DNA from: Vreelandella olivaria
Lineage (GTDB): Bacteria > Pseudomonadota > Gammaproteobacteria > Pseudomonadales > Halomonadaceae
Length of the DNA stretch: 64,000 nucleotides
Direction: 5' to 3'
Assembly: GCA_004295565.1 (NCBI GenBank)
Contig: AP019416.1
Span: 3,286,001 to 3,350,000 of the forward strand
Shown here piece by piece: positions 42,742 through 53,447 of the stretch. The translations under genes were made by a program, and so were the position numbers. The notes below the pieces were generated by a model. That model searched no databases. It was not told the DNA's origin and worked only from the letters and a program-made list of their open reading frames with translations. Position 1 is the first letter of the stretch. Every line of letters starts with the position of its first letter.

Positions 42742-44149
42742 TTATCGAACAGCCGATTTACCGTCTGGCAGCGCAGGCCAGCGCGCTGGCAAGGCTAAGC
42801 GCGCTTCTAATTGCCGCGCAAGCTTCAGCACAAAGTGATCGGCAAAACGTGGGCCAACCAACTGCACGCCAATGGGCATATCTCCACTGCTAAATCCCGC
42901 ATTGAGCGAGATCGCAGGTTGCTCACCCATATTCCATGGCACGGTATAGGCAATATGCTCAAAGGGCTGGCGCGGATCGTTGGTGGGCGATGGCCACTCG
43001 GCCGGAAAGGCAATGTTGGGTGTGGTGGGTGACATCACCGCATCGACCTTATCAAATACGGCTTCGGTGGCGCGTCGCATCGCCATGGTTTGCTGAAAAC
43101 CTTGCACCGCCTCTACGCCACTTAAGCGCGCGCCACCGTCGGCCCAGGCTAAAATGGCAGGCAGTACCTGCTCACGCTCTTCTGGCGAGAGCTTTAACAG
43201 CTCGCTCCACTGTCGGGCTTGCCAGAAGTGATCCAGCCCATCCAGCATTTCGCGGGTCAGCACGGGTGCCAGGGGCACTAGCGTTGCCCCGGCGGCTTCT
43301 AACTGCCTGGCAGCCTGCTCAACATGTTGGCGAATCTCGTCCTCCAACGGCAACCCACAGCCCGCCTCCATCATCACGCCAATCCGCAGGCCTTTTATGT
43401 CTAGCGCAAGATTCATCCAGTCGATCTCTTCGGGCGGTAAGCGCATCGCGTCGCGGCGATCCGTGCGGGCAAGCGTCGTCATCATAAGCGCGGCATCCTC
43501 TACGCTGCGGGTCATGGGCCCGGCACAACGGCCCACATAATACGGATCGATGGGTACCCGGCCTAGCGTAGGCTTAAAACCGACGACCCCGCACCACGCC
43601 GCTGGCAGGCGTACCGAGCCACCAATATCGGTACCCACATGCAGCGGCCCAAGTCCAGCCGCCGCCGCAGCGCCCGCCCCGGCGCTTGAACCGCCGGTAT
43701 TACAGGCTAAGTTCCAGGGGTTGCGGGTTAAGCCATGAAACGACGAAAGGCCAGATGAAAGCATGCCAAAATCGGGGCAGGTGGTTTTTGCCAACAGCAG
43801 GGCGTTGTCTTCTGCTAGACGCGCGGCTGGGGGGCATCTTCAGTGGCAGCTGTCTGCTCTCCCAGCCCGGTGCCTACCGGTACCGGCATACCTTTCGTTG
43901 CAATCAACTCTTTAAGGGTGACCGGGACACCATCCAAAGCGCCGCTTGGCTCGCCTTTGCCCAGCGTTGGGTGGACGCTTCTGCTGCTTGCATGAAGTTT
44001 TCAGGCTGATAGGCATACAGCGCGTTTATGTGCGGCTCCCACCGGGCTACATGCTTAACCAAAGCATCCGCCAACTCATAAGGGGAAAACATTTTAGCGC
44101 GGTAGCCATCAATTAATTGGGTGGCGGTGAGTTGGTGTAGTTCAGGCAT
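42742..44149 (-). CDS. Amidase (amidase signature family), frameshifted
   Basis: It starts MPELHQLTATQLIDGYRAKM at 44149, with GGTAATGC just upstream. The Ser-cisSer-Lys triad is visible: Lys in LLLAKTTCPDFGMLSSG, the glycine/serine-rich CNTGGSSAGAGAAAAAGLGP and VGTDIGGSVRLPAAWCGVVG FKPT. About 469 residues after bridging frame changes near 43935 and 43830. It sits upstream of DUF3311 and the symporter on the same strand, with the LysR gene upstream, so a regulated uptake-and-hydrolysis unit for an amide is likely. The substrate is not predictable. Confidence 0.9.
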
Positions 44150-44298
44150 CGCATTACCTTTTGCTGTTGTTATCAGACTGTCGCTCTCAATAACCTCAGC
44201 ATGAACCCACATAGCGCACTCTGCTATTTCAATATTGACTGCAGCGTGTCCACTTTTTGTGTGCACTCTACTCTTTCAGAATCTTCTTTCAATATCTT

Positions 44299-45209
44299 TC
44301 AAGATGACGGAGATTGCAGTGTTTGTAGGGCACTTGCCAGCAGCGAAAGGCACGCCTCGGTGGCAAAACTACGCTGGCGATGGCGATAAACGCAGAGATC
44401 AATCCGCGCTGCTTCGAGCTCTAAAGGAGATAAGGGAATGCTAGCGAGTTGACCCAATTGGCACTCCCGAGCTACCGCCATCGGTGGCAATACCAGAACA
44501 CCTGCACCGTTAAGGGCGAGTGCTTTTGAGTTTCCAGTGAGGCGGTCTTGAAAGTGGGGGCCAGAGCAACGCCAGCCTGATGAGCGGCGCGCTCCAGCGC
44601 TTGGCGCACACCATAGGATTCATCAGGCAGAATCAGCCGGTGCTCCGCCAAGGTATGCAGACCCACCTCAGAAGCCACCGCCAATGGATGGCCTGGCGCC
44701 ATCACTGCATGGTGGTGCAACTCAGCGCTGGCAAAAGGCACAATGTCATCATGGCGGGGCATAAAGAACGATAAACCAATATCCGCATCGCCTCGGCGCA
44801 GTGCCTCCACCATTTGGCTGGCGCTGGCGATTCCAATATCAAAACTCAAATGAGGATAGCGCTGCCCCATCTTGGCTAACGCTGGGGCTAACAGGCCAGC
44901 CACAACGCCTTCCGCCACCTGCAAACTGACCCTGCCAGTTCGCAAGCCCTTCAAATCGGCAATATGTTCCTGAACCCGCTCTAGGTCTCGGAGAGTGCGC
45001 TGCGTCTGGGCAGCTAACAACTCCCCGGCCGCCGTTAGGCTAATGCCGTTGGGGCCGCGCTCGATGAGCGGTGCGCCAAGCTGGTGTTCGAGTAAATCGA
45101 TCTGGCGGCTAATCGCCGTAGGGGCGATATGCAGCTGGGCAGCGGCTTGGCGCAGCGAACGACACCGAGCCACCGTATCGAAATAGCGTAATGCGCGGCC
45201 ACTGATCAT
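44299..45209 (-). CDS. LysR-type transcriptional regulator, one frameshift
   Basis: The N-terminal winged helix (RALRYFDTVARCRSLRQAAA QLHIAPTAISRQIDLLEHQL) and effector-binding domain (GRVSLQVAEGVVAGLLAPAL AKMGQRYPHLSFDI) are clear. The frame slips near 44520 (run in CAGTG...AGGGCGAGTG) and resumes LALNGAGVLVLPPMAVAREC to the stop at 44299, about 303 residues, the family norm. It is upstream of and codirectional with the amidase/symporter genes and probably controls them. Confidence 0.88.
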
Positions 45210-45218
45210 AAGCGCCCC

Positions 45219-45693
45219 TTAAAGCCTCAGTTGCCGTGACATCACCGTGACGGTTTCGCCTCTGTACTCGAGGCTTTCTACATCTTGCCATCCCAAATGC
45301 CGATAAAGGGCCTGCTGGTCGGGGTGTAGAGATAGAAGCGCTCAAAGCCGTTCTCAACGGCTTCTGCTTCAACCCGGCGCACCAACGCTGAGGCAATACC
45401 CTGCCCCCGCCATTCAGGCACGACGAATACGGAGGCCAGCCAGGGGGTAAGTTCGCGGCGAATACTCATATCATCAGCAATGAGGCTGGCGGTTCCCACA
45501 GGGATTTCGCCTTGCATCGCTACAAAGATTGAAGGCACACCGCCCTGGCCACATTCGGCCTTTAACCATTCAATAGCCTTTTCCAGCGTTAGCCCTGGGT
45601 GCAAATGCCCCAGGATTCAAATGTCCAGCCCGCGACTATTTCAGCGTTAGGATCGTCGGCTCTTAGCCGCTGGAGAATGATATCGTATTGCAT
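45219..45693 (-). CDS. GNAT-family N-acetyltransferase, two frameshifts
   Basis: It starts MQYDIILQRLRADDPNAEIV at 45693. The acetyl-CoA loop is VFVVPEWRGQGIASALVRRV EAEAVENGFERFYLYTP. Frames change near 45605 and 45318, after which DQQALYRHLGWQDVESLEYR GETVTVMSRQL completes the fold. About 158 residues. It ends 9 bp from the LysR start on the same strand. The substrate is unknown. Confidence 0.85.
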
Positions 45694-45804
45694 AAGTGGC
45701 GCCTGTCTTATTTAGCACAAGCAAATACAGTAGCGATATATGGGTAGGCTGGCTAGCGCCGCCCCTATCCGCTTAAGAATCAGGGCGGCAACACAACTAA
45801 GTCA

Positions 45805-46438
45805 TCAAGCGGTCACAGGCTTGAAGTGCTTAGCCAGTTCATCATCCAACTCATTGGCCCGCTTGGCTGCTGGCCTGCTTTCCATGCGCTCAATGTACTG
45901 CTTGAACACCTCGTTGGGCGGGATGTTCTGCTGCATCGTTTCCCACCAGAGATAACTGCTAACCAAGATATCTGCGGCAGTAAACTGATCGCCGCAGATA
46001 TAAGCGTTTTCAGTGAGTGCTTTTTCAAGCGTATTGATACTGTCTTCCACTTGGCCACAGCCGACAGCCTGTGCGTTGCTGCTGTCGATTTTCCAATCAT
46101 AAGTCATGGCGCTGGTGGCCATTTCGAACGGGCCCGCCATAAAAAACAGCCAGCGATAGTAAACGCCACGTTCGTGAGATTGCGGGGCGGAGACAGCTTT
46201 TATCTGGAAACTGATCTGCCAGGTACGCGCAGATAGCCGCTACTTCCGTCACCACAGTGTTGCCATGTTTAATGGCAGGCACCTTGCCCATGGGGTTGAT
46301 GGCCAAGTAGTCCTCGGCTTTCATCTCTGAGCCATACTCCATCGCCTTTACCGAGTAGGCTATGCCTACCTCTTCCAGCATCCAGCGCACCACGCGCCCG
46401 CGTGACATAGGGTGAGTGTAAAACGTTAGCTCTGACAT
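45805..46438 (-). CDS. Glutathione S-transferase family protein, one frameshift
   Basis: The N-terminal thioredoxin-like domain (ELTFYTHPMSRGRVVRWMLE, INPMGKVPAIKHGNTVVTEV AAICAYLADQFP) is followed by an all-alpha domain (INTLEKALTENAYICGDQFT AADILVSSYLWW). The frame slips near 46200. The joined length is about 210 residues. The Ser in THPMSRGRV is the probable glutathione-activating residue. It is transcribed divergently from the WYL regulator, 149 bp apart, and is a likely target of that regulator. Confidence 0.9.
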
Positions 46439-46587
46439 ATCAGGCTCCTTTTTCAGTCAATTTTTCGGTGACATAAGGTACTGCCAAAGTCAGATTAGTG
46501 TGTTAATAGGTGATAATCCGTCCTAAATAAAAGCAACAATGCATTTTTCTGTAAGACTTTAACGATGGCTTCAGGAGGGAGGCGCTA

Positions 46588-47571
46588 ATGGCAGGCCCCA
46601 CAACACGCGTACTTGCGGTGCTTGAGTTGCTGCAGGCTAATGGTCAAATGGGTGGAGCAGAGTTGGCCGAACGCCTGGACGTGGATCGACGCACTATACG
46701 GCGTTACATTACGGCGCTGGAAGATATAGGTGTGCCGATAGTGACCGAACAGGGGCGCTACGGTGGCTATCGACTGGTGGCTGGCTTCAAGCTGCCACCG
46801 ATGATGTTTACCGACGAAGAGACGTTCGCCGTTTCTCTAGGCTTAGTGGCCGCCAGCCAGCTGGGTCTGACGAACGCAGCGCCTGCCATTGCCAGCGTGC
46901 AAGCAAAGCTCGAGCGAGTGATGCCTGCGAATTTACAAAGACGGGTGCGCGGTATCAGTGAGACCACGCAGGTGATCTTACCCCGGCGTGAACCCAGCCG
47001 GGATGACCGTGCACTTGAGACGCTGACGAAAGCTACTGAAGCCATGCGAACCGTCGGGCTGATCTACCACTCTCCGCAGCACGATCAGATTGAGCGTCGG
47101 ATCGACCCCTACGGACTGGTTTTCCAACAGGGCCGGTGGTATGCCGTTGGTTTTTGCCATCTGAGGGGCGCCATGCGCTCATTTAGGCTGGATCGTATCA
47201 GCGGTGTGCACCTACTCGATGATACCTTCATACGCCCCGCTCACTTCAATGCAGCCGATTTTTTGAGCGAAAGCCTCAGCTCCTGGGGCCCAACTCATGA
47301 AGTATCACTGGTGCTACACATCGATCATGCCGTGTCCGCTGACGTTGAGAACCGATTTTTCTGTACAGGCCCGTTTGAGAAGGTTGACGGTGGATTACTG
47401 CTCACCACCCGAACCGACAGCTTCGAGTGGTTTTCCTATTGGCTGGCACAGCTCCCGTTTCGATTTACCGTACTCAAGCCAGATGGCCTCAAAGCGGCAC
47501 TTCGCGAGCACGCCAACCATTTGCTGGCCAGTTGCGAGACAGCTTCAGCATATCCAATCGATACGCCCTGA
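46588..47571 (+). CDS. YafY-like transcriptional regulator (HTH_11 plus WYL)
   Basis: An intact 327-residue protein. The N-terminal winged helix reads GGAELAERLDVDRRTIRRYI TALEDIGVPIVTEQGRYGGY RLVAGF. The WYL ligand-binding domain has RRIDPYGLVFQQGRWYAVGF CHLRGAMRSFRLDRISGV, and a WCX-like tail ends HLLASCETASAYPIDTP. ATG 46588 follows AGGAGG. It is divergent from the GST gene, suggesting local control of a detoxification gene. Confidence 0.93.
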   Translation: MAGPTTRVLAVLELLQANGQMGGAELAERLDVDRRTIRRYITALEDIGVPIVTEQGRYGGYRLVAGFKLPPMMFTDEETFAVSLGLVAASQLGLTNAAPAIASVQAKLERVMPANLQRRVRGISETTQVILPRREPSRDDRALETLTKATEAMRTVGLIYHSPQHDQIERRIDPYGLVFQQGRWYAVGFCHLRGAMRSFRLDRISGVHLLDDTFIRPAHFNAADFLSESLSSWGPTHEVSLVLHIDHAVSADVENRFFCTGPFEKVDGGLLLTTRTDSFEWFSYWLAQLPFRFTVLKPDGLKAALREHANHLLASCETASAYPIDTP

Positions 47572-47686
47572 CACTGTCTGCAACTTATGAGAATGAAACG
47601 CACTATTCGTCTCGCGCCGGTATAGGGCTTCTTAGCCGCTTAGGTGCTAGTCTGTTGGTCAAATAACGTTAAATAAAGACTCACGA

Positions 47687-49206
47687 ATGCAACCTTCTTT
47701 GAGACGCCCACACCGTCTTGCATTGGCAATAATTGCCCCACGCATTTTTGCCTTTTGCCATACCTTCGGGCTAACCGTATGGATCGCCGTTGCAGAAGGC
47801 AGCGGCTGGACGCTCATTCTACCTGGGATGTTGCTGCTGCTATGGCCCGGCGTCGCCTATGCGCTTGCAGCACACGCCCAGAACTCCAAGCGTGCCGAGT
47901 TCAGAAACCTCCTCTTTGACAGCCTGCTATTTGGTTTTTGGTGCAGCGTACTGGATTTTTACGTTTTAGCGACCATCACCATTGGGCTTGCCTGTTTGAT
48001 GAATAATTTAGTGGTCGGTGGAGTGCGGAAAATGCTTATTGCCGCCGGACTTTTCATTCTTGCAGCTTTGATTGGAAGCGCCCTAACGGGGTTCACTTTT
48101 CGTCCCTATGTAAGCAACCGTTTAGACATCTATCAATGGGCCGGTGCAGTGGTCTATTTTCTAACCATTGGCCGCGTCACCTACAGTCAGAATCGCCAGA
48201 TTGGCCGCAGCATAGGCGAAACCAGGTTTCAGAACCGAGTCTTTCACGCCTTGCTTGATCTAGGCGCCGTCGCAAACCGCGCGATCAATATCCATACTCT
48301 GCTGGTTGACTCCTTAAACCACCTACAGACCCACTTCCCCGACTACGGATTTGCCGTTTTTCTACAAGAACGGCAGCGTCCAGAAGTGACACGCTACGCG
48401 GCGGCTGCAGGGCTAAGCCCAGAGGATGAACAACGCCTAAGATGTTTATTCGCAAACGTTCAGGGGCAGGCGAAAACCCGGCCACACTGCCACAAACAGA
48501 GGAAGGCGAGAATCTGTATGTCGCGTCGATGGCGGGCCGACTAAGCATGTATGAAGGCTGGCTGATTGTGAAAGCACCCAGTCGGGACGACGGGTTGGAG
48601 CAAATACTGTCTCTGTTTGCCGACCAGCTGGCGGCGGCTACCGAGAATAAATTGCTGCATTTGGAACTGAAGAAAACGGCGGAGCGTGACGGACTCACCG
48701 GGCTTTATAACCGAGGTTTTTTGGAATCAGCGCTGCAAATGAGCATTCAGGGCAAAGAGCAGACGCCAAATCTGGATTTTGCGGTGCTGATGTTGGATGT
48801 CGATAGGCTCAAGGACGTAAACGACCATTATGGGCACGTGGCAGGCGACCAACTAATTGCCTGCGTTGCCCAGTACCTGCAACTTCACTGTAGAGACAGC
48901 GACATACTGGCTCGCTACGGTGGCGATGAATTCGTCATTCTGTTCCCCTCTGCCGACCTCACGGCAGCCAGGCGTATGGCCAACTTGATTCAAGAAAATT
49001 TGCCTGAACAGCGCTGCACTATCGACACCGCCAGCGGTGAACATGAAGAACTCATGCTTCATGTGAGCATAGGCTGCGCCAGCTCCAGTGAAGTTCCCTC
49101 CCAACAGGTGTTTGCGTTGGCAGACGAGCGCATGTACGCAAATAAAACCCAACGCCGTAAGCAATGGGCAGATGGAGTGAGCACAGCAAGCAGGCCCTTC
49201 CTATAG
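47687..49206 (+). CDS. Diguanylate cyclase with MASE2 membrane domain, one frameshift
   Basis: The MASE2 sensor region comes first (IIAPRIFAFCHTFGLTVWIA VAEGSG, AEFRNLLFDSLLFGFWCSVL, with five or six helices), then a GAF-like linker (ALLDLGAVANRAINIHTLLV). GGDEF follows: ERDGLTGLYNRGFLESALQM, FAVLMLDVDRLKDVNDHYGH and ARYGGDEFVILFPSADLTAA. The active-site GGDEF is intact. The frame slips near 48450 and the product is about 505 residues. It is the second cyclic-di-GMP synthase in this 12-kb stretch; no phosphodiesterase is nearby. Confidence 0.88.
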
Positions 49207-49214
49207 AAGCGTGC

Positions 49215-51811
49215 TCACAACCCACTGCTAAACGGCTGCCCCCACTTATCGCCATGCACCAAGTATCGAGTAGGAAGGGGAGTCGCCTCCCTGTCCTCTC
49301 ACACCACCGGGCATACGGTTCCGTACCACGGCGGTTCATGAACAACGTTTGAGCACTCTTACCGTATCAAGTATCGAGATCAGGCCCTGATCGTAGAACC
49401 ATTTCCTCGGCAGGGCTTGATTCATGTGCGAAGCCCCGGCATTCCACCAGGGGCCTCGACCGTTCCACGCCGATTTCCAGGCACGGTGCGCGTCCAGACC
49501 TAGGCCTCGGAGTTTCCGCCACCGGGTCGCCGGGCGCTTCCATTGCCGCCAGATCAGACCGCGTAAGCGGCGGCGTATCCATTGATCCAGTGCTTCCAAG
49601 GGGCGTTTCACATCAACGAGGCTAAAATAGTTGGCCCATCCTCGTAGGACTGGCCTCAACCCTTCGATTACCCGTTGGATGTTACGCCCCTGCCACGCTT
49701 CAGGATCTCACGGACACGCTGCATCATGCGCTTCAGGCTGCTCTTGGCTAGCGTCAGTTTCGACTGCTTGTGCCGAGTGAGACTGTAGCCTAGATAGCCG
49801 CGTTTCCATGGCCGATCCACCGCACTTTTGTGGCGATTGACCGTCAGCCGGAGTGAGCTCTCGAGACACTCACTCAAGCTGTCCATGACACGCTTACCTG
49901 CTCGCCGACTTTTGACATACACCTGCACATCATCGGCGTAGCGGCAGAAGCGGTGGCCTCGGCGCTCCAACTCCTTGTCCAGGCCGTCCAGCAGGATGTT
50001 CCCCAGTAGCGGGCTGAGGGGGCCGCCCTGGGGTGTCCCCTGCCGTCTCGGCGTGGGCAACCCGTGCTGGAACAGGCCCGCCTCCAGATAGCGGCGGATC
50101 AGACGCAGCACGCGCTTGTCGTTAACGCGCCGCGCCACCCGTGCCATCAGCAGGTCGTGATTCACGCGGTCGAAGAAAGCCTCCAGGTCAAGGTCGACCA
50201 CCCAGCGGTGGCCAGCGGTGACGTGGGCCTTCATGGCCGAGACAGCCTGCTTGGCGCTGCGTCTGGGGCGGTAGCCGTAACTCGACTCTGAGAAAGTCGG
50301 GTCGAAGATCGGCATGAGCACCTGGGACAGCGCTTGTTGGATTAAGCGGTCAGTGACCGTGGAATGCCCAACTGCCGCGTCCCACCTTTGGGTTTGGGGA
50401 TGGCGGCGGCGCGGATCGGGCTGGGGTGATACTCGTCGGCTAATAGCCGCTCGCGCAGCGTTAACCAGTGCTGCTTTAGGTGGTCAGCTAGTTGATACAC
50501 CGTCATGCCATCGACACCCGGTGCGCCTTTGTTGGCGACCACCCGACGGTAAGCTCGCTCCATGTTCTCTGGTCGACGACCCGCTCCATGAGCGAGATGG
50601 GCTCCGCTTTCGTCCACGATAGCGACGCCGGGGACGTCTCGACGCTCACCGGCCGGGACGCGGGATACTGTCCCTGCCCTCTGGGTGAGTGACGGTATTA
50701 GCGTCGGTTTCTGTCTTCATGATCGATCCTCGAGACGGTATCGCCTACTCGCGGTTCTTCATGTTCGGCCCTTGGTGCCGCGGTGAACCGGCACTTACTA
50801 TGGCCTCTGCTGACGTCTGATGATCCATCCCGTCGCCTCTCGACGCCGGTAGCACCGAGGCAGATCACCAGACCTCCCAGGGTAAGACGCGCGACCTTCC
50901 CGCTTATGCCTGTCGGATCTACGCCATGGCGTTCCGTGCAAGTATTGGGCTTTGATGATTGTGGCCACCTCACCCCGCCATAGCGCCTCGTATCCGCTTC
51001 CTGTTCGTCAGGCCAGCGTTTTGCCTCGGGCTTCCTTCGGATTCCCTCTCACGGGGGACACCCTTGCCGTCAGCTAGCACTTCCCCTTGCCGGGCGTGCA
51101 GGGGACTTTCACCCCAAGTCATCCTGAGGCACCACCCCCAGGAACAGCGCCAGTCAAGGCGCTGCGCGCCATGCCTGGCGCACCACTTAAAGGTAGGCGG
51201 GAACGCCAGCCTTGCGCTTCAAGCTCTGGCTGATCTAAAAACTCACTCACGTAGCCAAGGCAGAGATACGCCAGCGGGTAAACGTGCTCAGGCAGATTTA
51301 ACGCAGTGCTCAGCTGCGCCTGGTCAAGAATACTCACCCAACCAACGCCAATCCCTTCCGCCCGCGCTGCCAGCCAGAGGTTTTGCACGGCTAAACAAGT
51401 GCTAAACAGGTCGGTTTCCACAATGCTATTGCGCCCTAGCACATGGGGGCCGCCTCGGCTGCGGTCGCAGGTAATGCAGAGATTAAGCGGGCTTTCCATA
51501 ATACCTTGCAGCTTAAGGCTGCGATAATGCTCTTTACGCTCACCTTCAAAGCGCTCGGCGGCCTTGTGGTTCTCTTGCTCGAACAGTGCCAGCACCGTTT
51601 CCCTGACGTCTCGACTCTCAATCACAATGAAATCCCAGGGCTGCATGAATCCCACAGAAGGCGCATGATGCGCAGCTTCCAGCAGGCGGGTCAGCACATC
51701 AGGGGGAATCGGGTCGGGCAAAAACTGTGAGCGCACGTCGCGCCGCTCAAAGATGGCGCGGTAAACCCCTTGTCGTTCACTATCGGTAAAACGACCATTC
51801 GATACAGTCAT
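49215..51811 (-). CDS. bluB: 5,6-dimethylbenzimidazole synthase BluB, split by a group II intron
   Basis: The first exon (51811-51184) encodes [54 protein letters not shown] and [36 protein letters not shown], the nitroreductase-fold BluB signature; the enzyme makes the lower ligand of vitamin B12 from FMNH2 and oxygen. After GWRSRLPLS the frame enters the intron. The second exon (49264-49215) encodes [16 protein letters not shown] with stop, and the Asp codon GAC is formed exactly across the splice (G from exon 1, AC from exon 2). The spliced protein is 225 residues, a normal BluB. Without splicing the C-terminus is replaced by about 21 foreign residues. Confidence 0.88.
49265..51183 (-). 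mobile_element. Group II intron inserted in bluB
   Basis: The 1919-bp intron on the bluB coding strand starts with the canonical GTGCG (51183 downward, GTGCGCC) and ends ...CTACTCGAT at 49265. Near its 3' end lies a domain V-like hairpin: GTACGGAACCGTAT and the GCCG...CGGTGGTGTGAGAGG arms, at about 49283-49332, typical of the bacterial RT-encoding class. A possible EBS1, TACTTG at about 50938-50943, pairs (with G-U) to IBS1 TAAGTG at the end of exon 1. The orientation matches bluB, so splicing is possible in the sense transcript. Confidence 0.88.
49336..50720 (-). CDS. ltrA: Group II intron reverse transcriptase/maturase, frameshifted
   Basis: The start is probably ATG 50720 ([20 protein letters not shown]). 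Blocks are [77 protein letters not shown], the catalytic [20 protein letters not shown], then the maturase X domain and a C-terminal GIIM domain ([39 protein letters not shown]). Frames change near 50590, 50365 (C run short) and 49675. The joined length is about 460 residues. If the frameshifts are sequencing errors the maturase is complete; if they are real, splicing of bluB would need help from another copy. Confidence 0.9.
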
Positions 51812-51833
51812 AAAGAAACGTCCTACGGCTACG

Positions 51834-52314
51834 TCATCTAACAGAGGGGCTTTTAGTCGCCGACACGGCGGGTTTCAGCATATCGATATGCAGTATGCCA
51901 TCTTCATCATAGGACTCGCTGACGGCCTTAAACCCGAAAGATTCATAGAAGGCGGTTAGACAGACCTGCGCGCCAATCTTGATGCCGAGACTAGGGTAGG
52001 TCTGTTCGGTGAAGCGAATCGCCTCACTCATCAGCACACGCCCATACTGATGTCCACGGAAGGCGTTAAGGGTCATCACCCGGCCAATCGAGGGCTCGGC
52101 AAACTTATCACCCGGCCCCAGCAGACGAATATAGGCGGCCAGTTTCCCGGCTACCGTGGCCAGGGAGATGCCAGGCGAGCGGATCCAGCTCATCCACTTC
52201 CTGATAAGCGCACTGCTGCTCTACCACAAACACCGATTCTCGCGCTTTGACAATCTCATAAAAATCGCGCGTGCTGAGCTCATCGAACCTGGACCAGCGA
52301 AAATTTAAGGGCAT
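51834..52314 (-). CDS. ElaA-like GNAT acetyltransferase, one frameshift
   Basis: It starts MPLNFRWSRFDELSTRDFYE IVKARESVFVVEQQCAYQEV DELD, the ElaA N-terminal signature. The frame slips near 52165 and continues VAGKLAAYIRLLGPGDKFAE, IGRVMTLNAFRGHQYGRVLM SEAI (acetyl-CoA loop) and FYESFGFKAVSESYDEDGIL HIDM. About 159 residues. It is encoded 22 bp before bluB on the same strand and may be cotranscribed. Substrate unknown. Confidence 0.9.
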
Positions 52315-52414
52315 ACCGGTTAACTCTCCCGTTCATGGCGTTATTTTGTGTACGCAAAGTGTACAGAAGATTTGATAACAGAGCCTTTATCACGGCGCCA
52401 TGAAATATACGTGC

Positions 52415-53170
52415 TTAGCCTAGCCGCCAGCGCCAAGGGCTTGTCTCACACAGCACACCTTCGCTGTTCCAGTCCTCCCAACCGGCAAATGGTATCGGCT
52501 TTTCACGCTCCCAGTGCGCAAGACGCGCGGCCCAGCTCTCTTTACAGGCATTGAGATGAATCCGCAGTGCATCCTCTTTCTGATACTCAATACCACCGCC
52601 CTGCACGCCATAGCTTACTTGAGGCGGGAGTACATCAAAGCCAACATAGTAGAGCGAAGCGTGCATAGGCCATAGCCAGGCGACCATATCACCCGCACGC
52701 CCAAAGGGCTGAAAGGCTTTTTCAGGAGAGCCGGCGGTGACTGAGAGCATGGCACGTTTGCCACGAAAGTAGCCATGATCATAACGCATACGGCTTGTGT
52801 AGCGCCCTCCATATACCAGTACGCGATCAAACCAGCCTTTCAAAATAGCGGGCTGGGCGTGCCACCATAAAGGGAACTGGAAGATCACCAGGTCAGCCCA
52901 CTCCAACCGCGCCAACTCCCGCTGGACATCCTGCGGTAATGTGTCTTGCTGGTAGTGAGCCCGCTGCTCATTGAGGGGATAGAAGTAGTCCATATCAACG
53001 GCTTTTTGCGGATAGTGCTCGGCGCGCTCTACCGGATCAAACTGTTCAGCATAGAGATCACCCACCTCAACTTGATGACCCGCGTCCTCTAGCTGTTTTA
53101 CCGCCACATCCACCAAGCCGCCATTGAACGACTTGCGTTCAGGATGAGCCAAGACGATCAATACATTCAT
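52415..53170 (-). CDS. MdaB/KefF-type NAD(P)H:quinone oxidoreductase
   Basis: An intact 251-residue flavodoxin-like protein. Signatures are MNVLIVLAHPERKSFNGGLV, LARLEWADLVIFQFPLWWHA QPAILKGWFDRVL, GYFRGKRAMLSVTAGSPEKA F, and a C-terminal HWEREKPIPFAGWEDWNSEG. It should transfer two electrons from NAD(P)H through FMN or FAD to quinones. A truncated LysR gene lies upstream in divergent orientation, suggesting that its regulator has been lost. Confidence 0.87.
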   Translation of the reverse strand: MNVLIVLAHPERKSFNGGLVDVAVKQLEDAGHQVEVGDLYAEQFDPVERAEHYPQKAVDMDYFYPLNEQRAHYQQDTLPQDVQRELARLEWADLVIFQFPLWWHAQPAILKGWFDRVLVYGGRYTSRMRYDHGYFRGKRAMLSVTAGSPEKAFQPFGRAGDMVAWLWPMHASLYYVGFDVLPPQVSYGVQGGGIEYQKEDALRIHLNACKESWAARLAHWEREKPIPFAGWEDWNSEGVLCETSPWRWRLG

Positions 53171-53258
53171 TCTGCGCTGTCCCTATTGATTGGTTCAACG
53201 ACAGACTAACCTGTTCAAATACGCTCAAACATTCGCGAAAAATGACAACTCAGCTTGC

Positions 53259-53442
53259 ATGAATGAACAGCAAATAAGGTGGGACGATCTAGCAATTGTC
53301 CTCGCGACTACAAGGTGGAGGGCCATCCGGCGCTAGCCGAGCGCTGCGGATCAGCCATGCCAACGTCTACAGGTATTTAAGCGAAATGGAACAAGATCTA
53401 GACGTGACTTTTTTCAATAGTGGCAAATTTGCCACTATGACA
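53259..53442 (+). pseudogene. Truncated LysR-type regulator remnant
   Basis: ATG 53259 reads MNEQQIRWDDLAIVLATTRW, the start of a LysR-type DNA-binding domain. After a one-base slip near 53325 the helix-turn-helix continues SRALRISHANVYRYLSEMEQ DLDVTFF and ends at 53442, where the MarR gene's terminus begins. About 61 residues of the usual 300 remain. It sits divergent to the quinone reductase, the common LTTR arrangement, so it was probably that gene's regulator. Confidence 0.7.
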
Positions 53443-53447
53443 AACCC

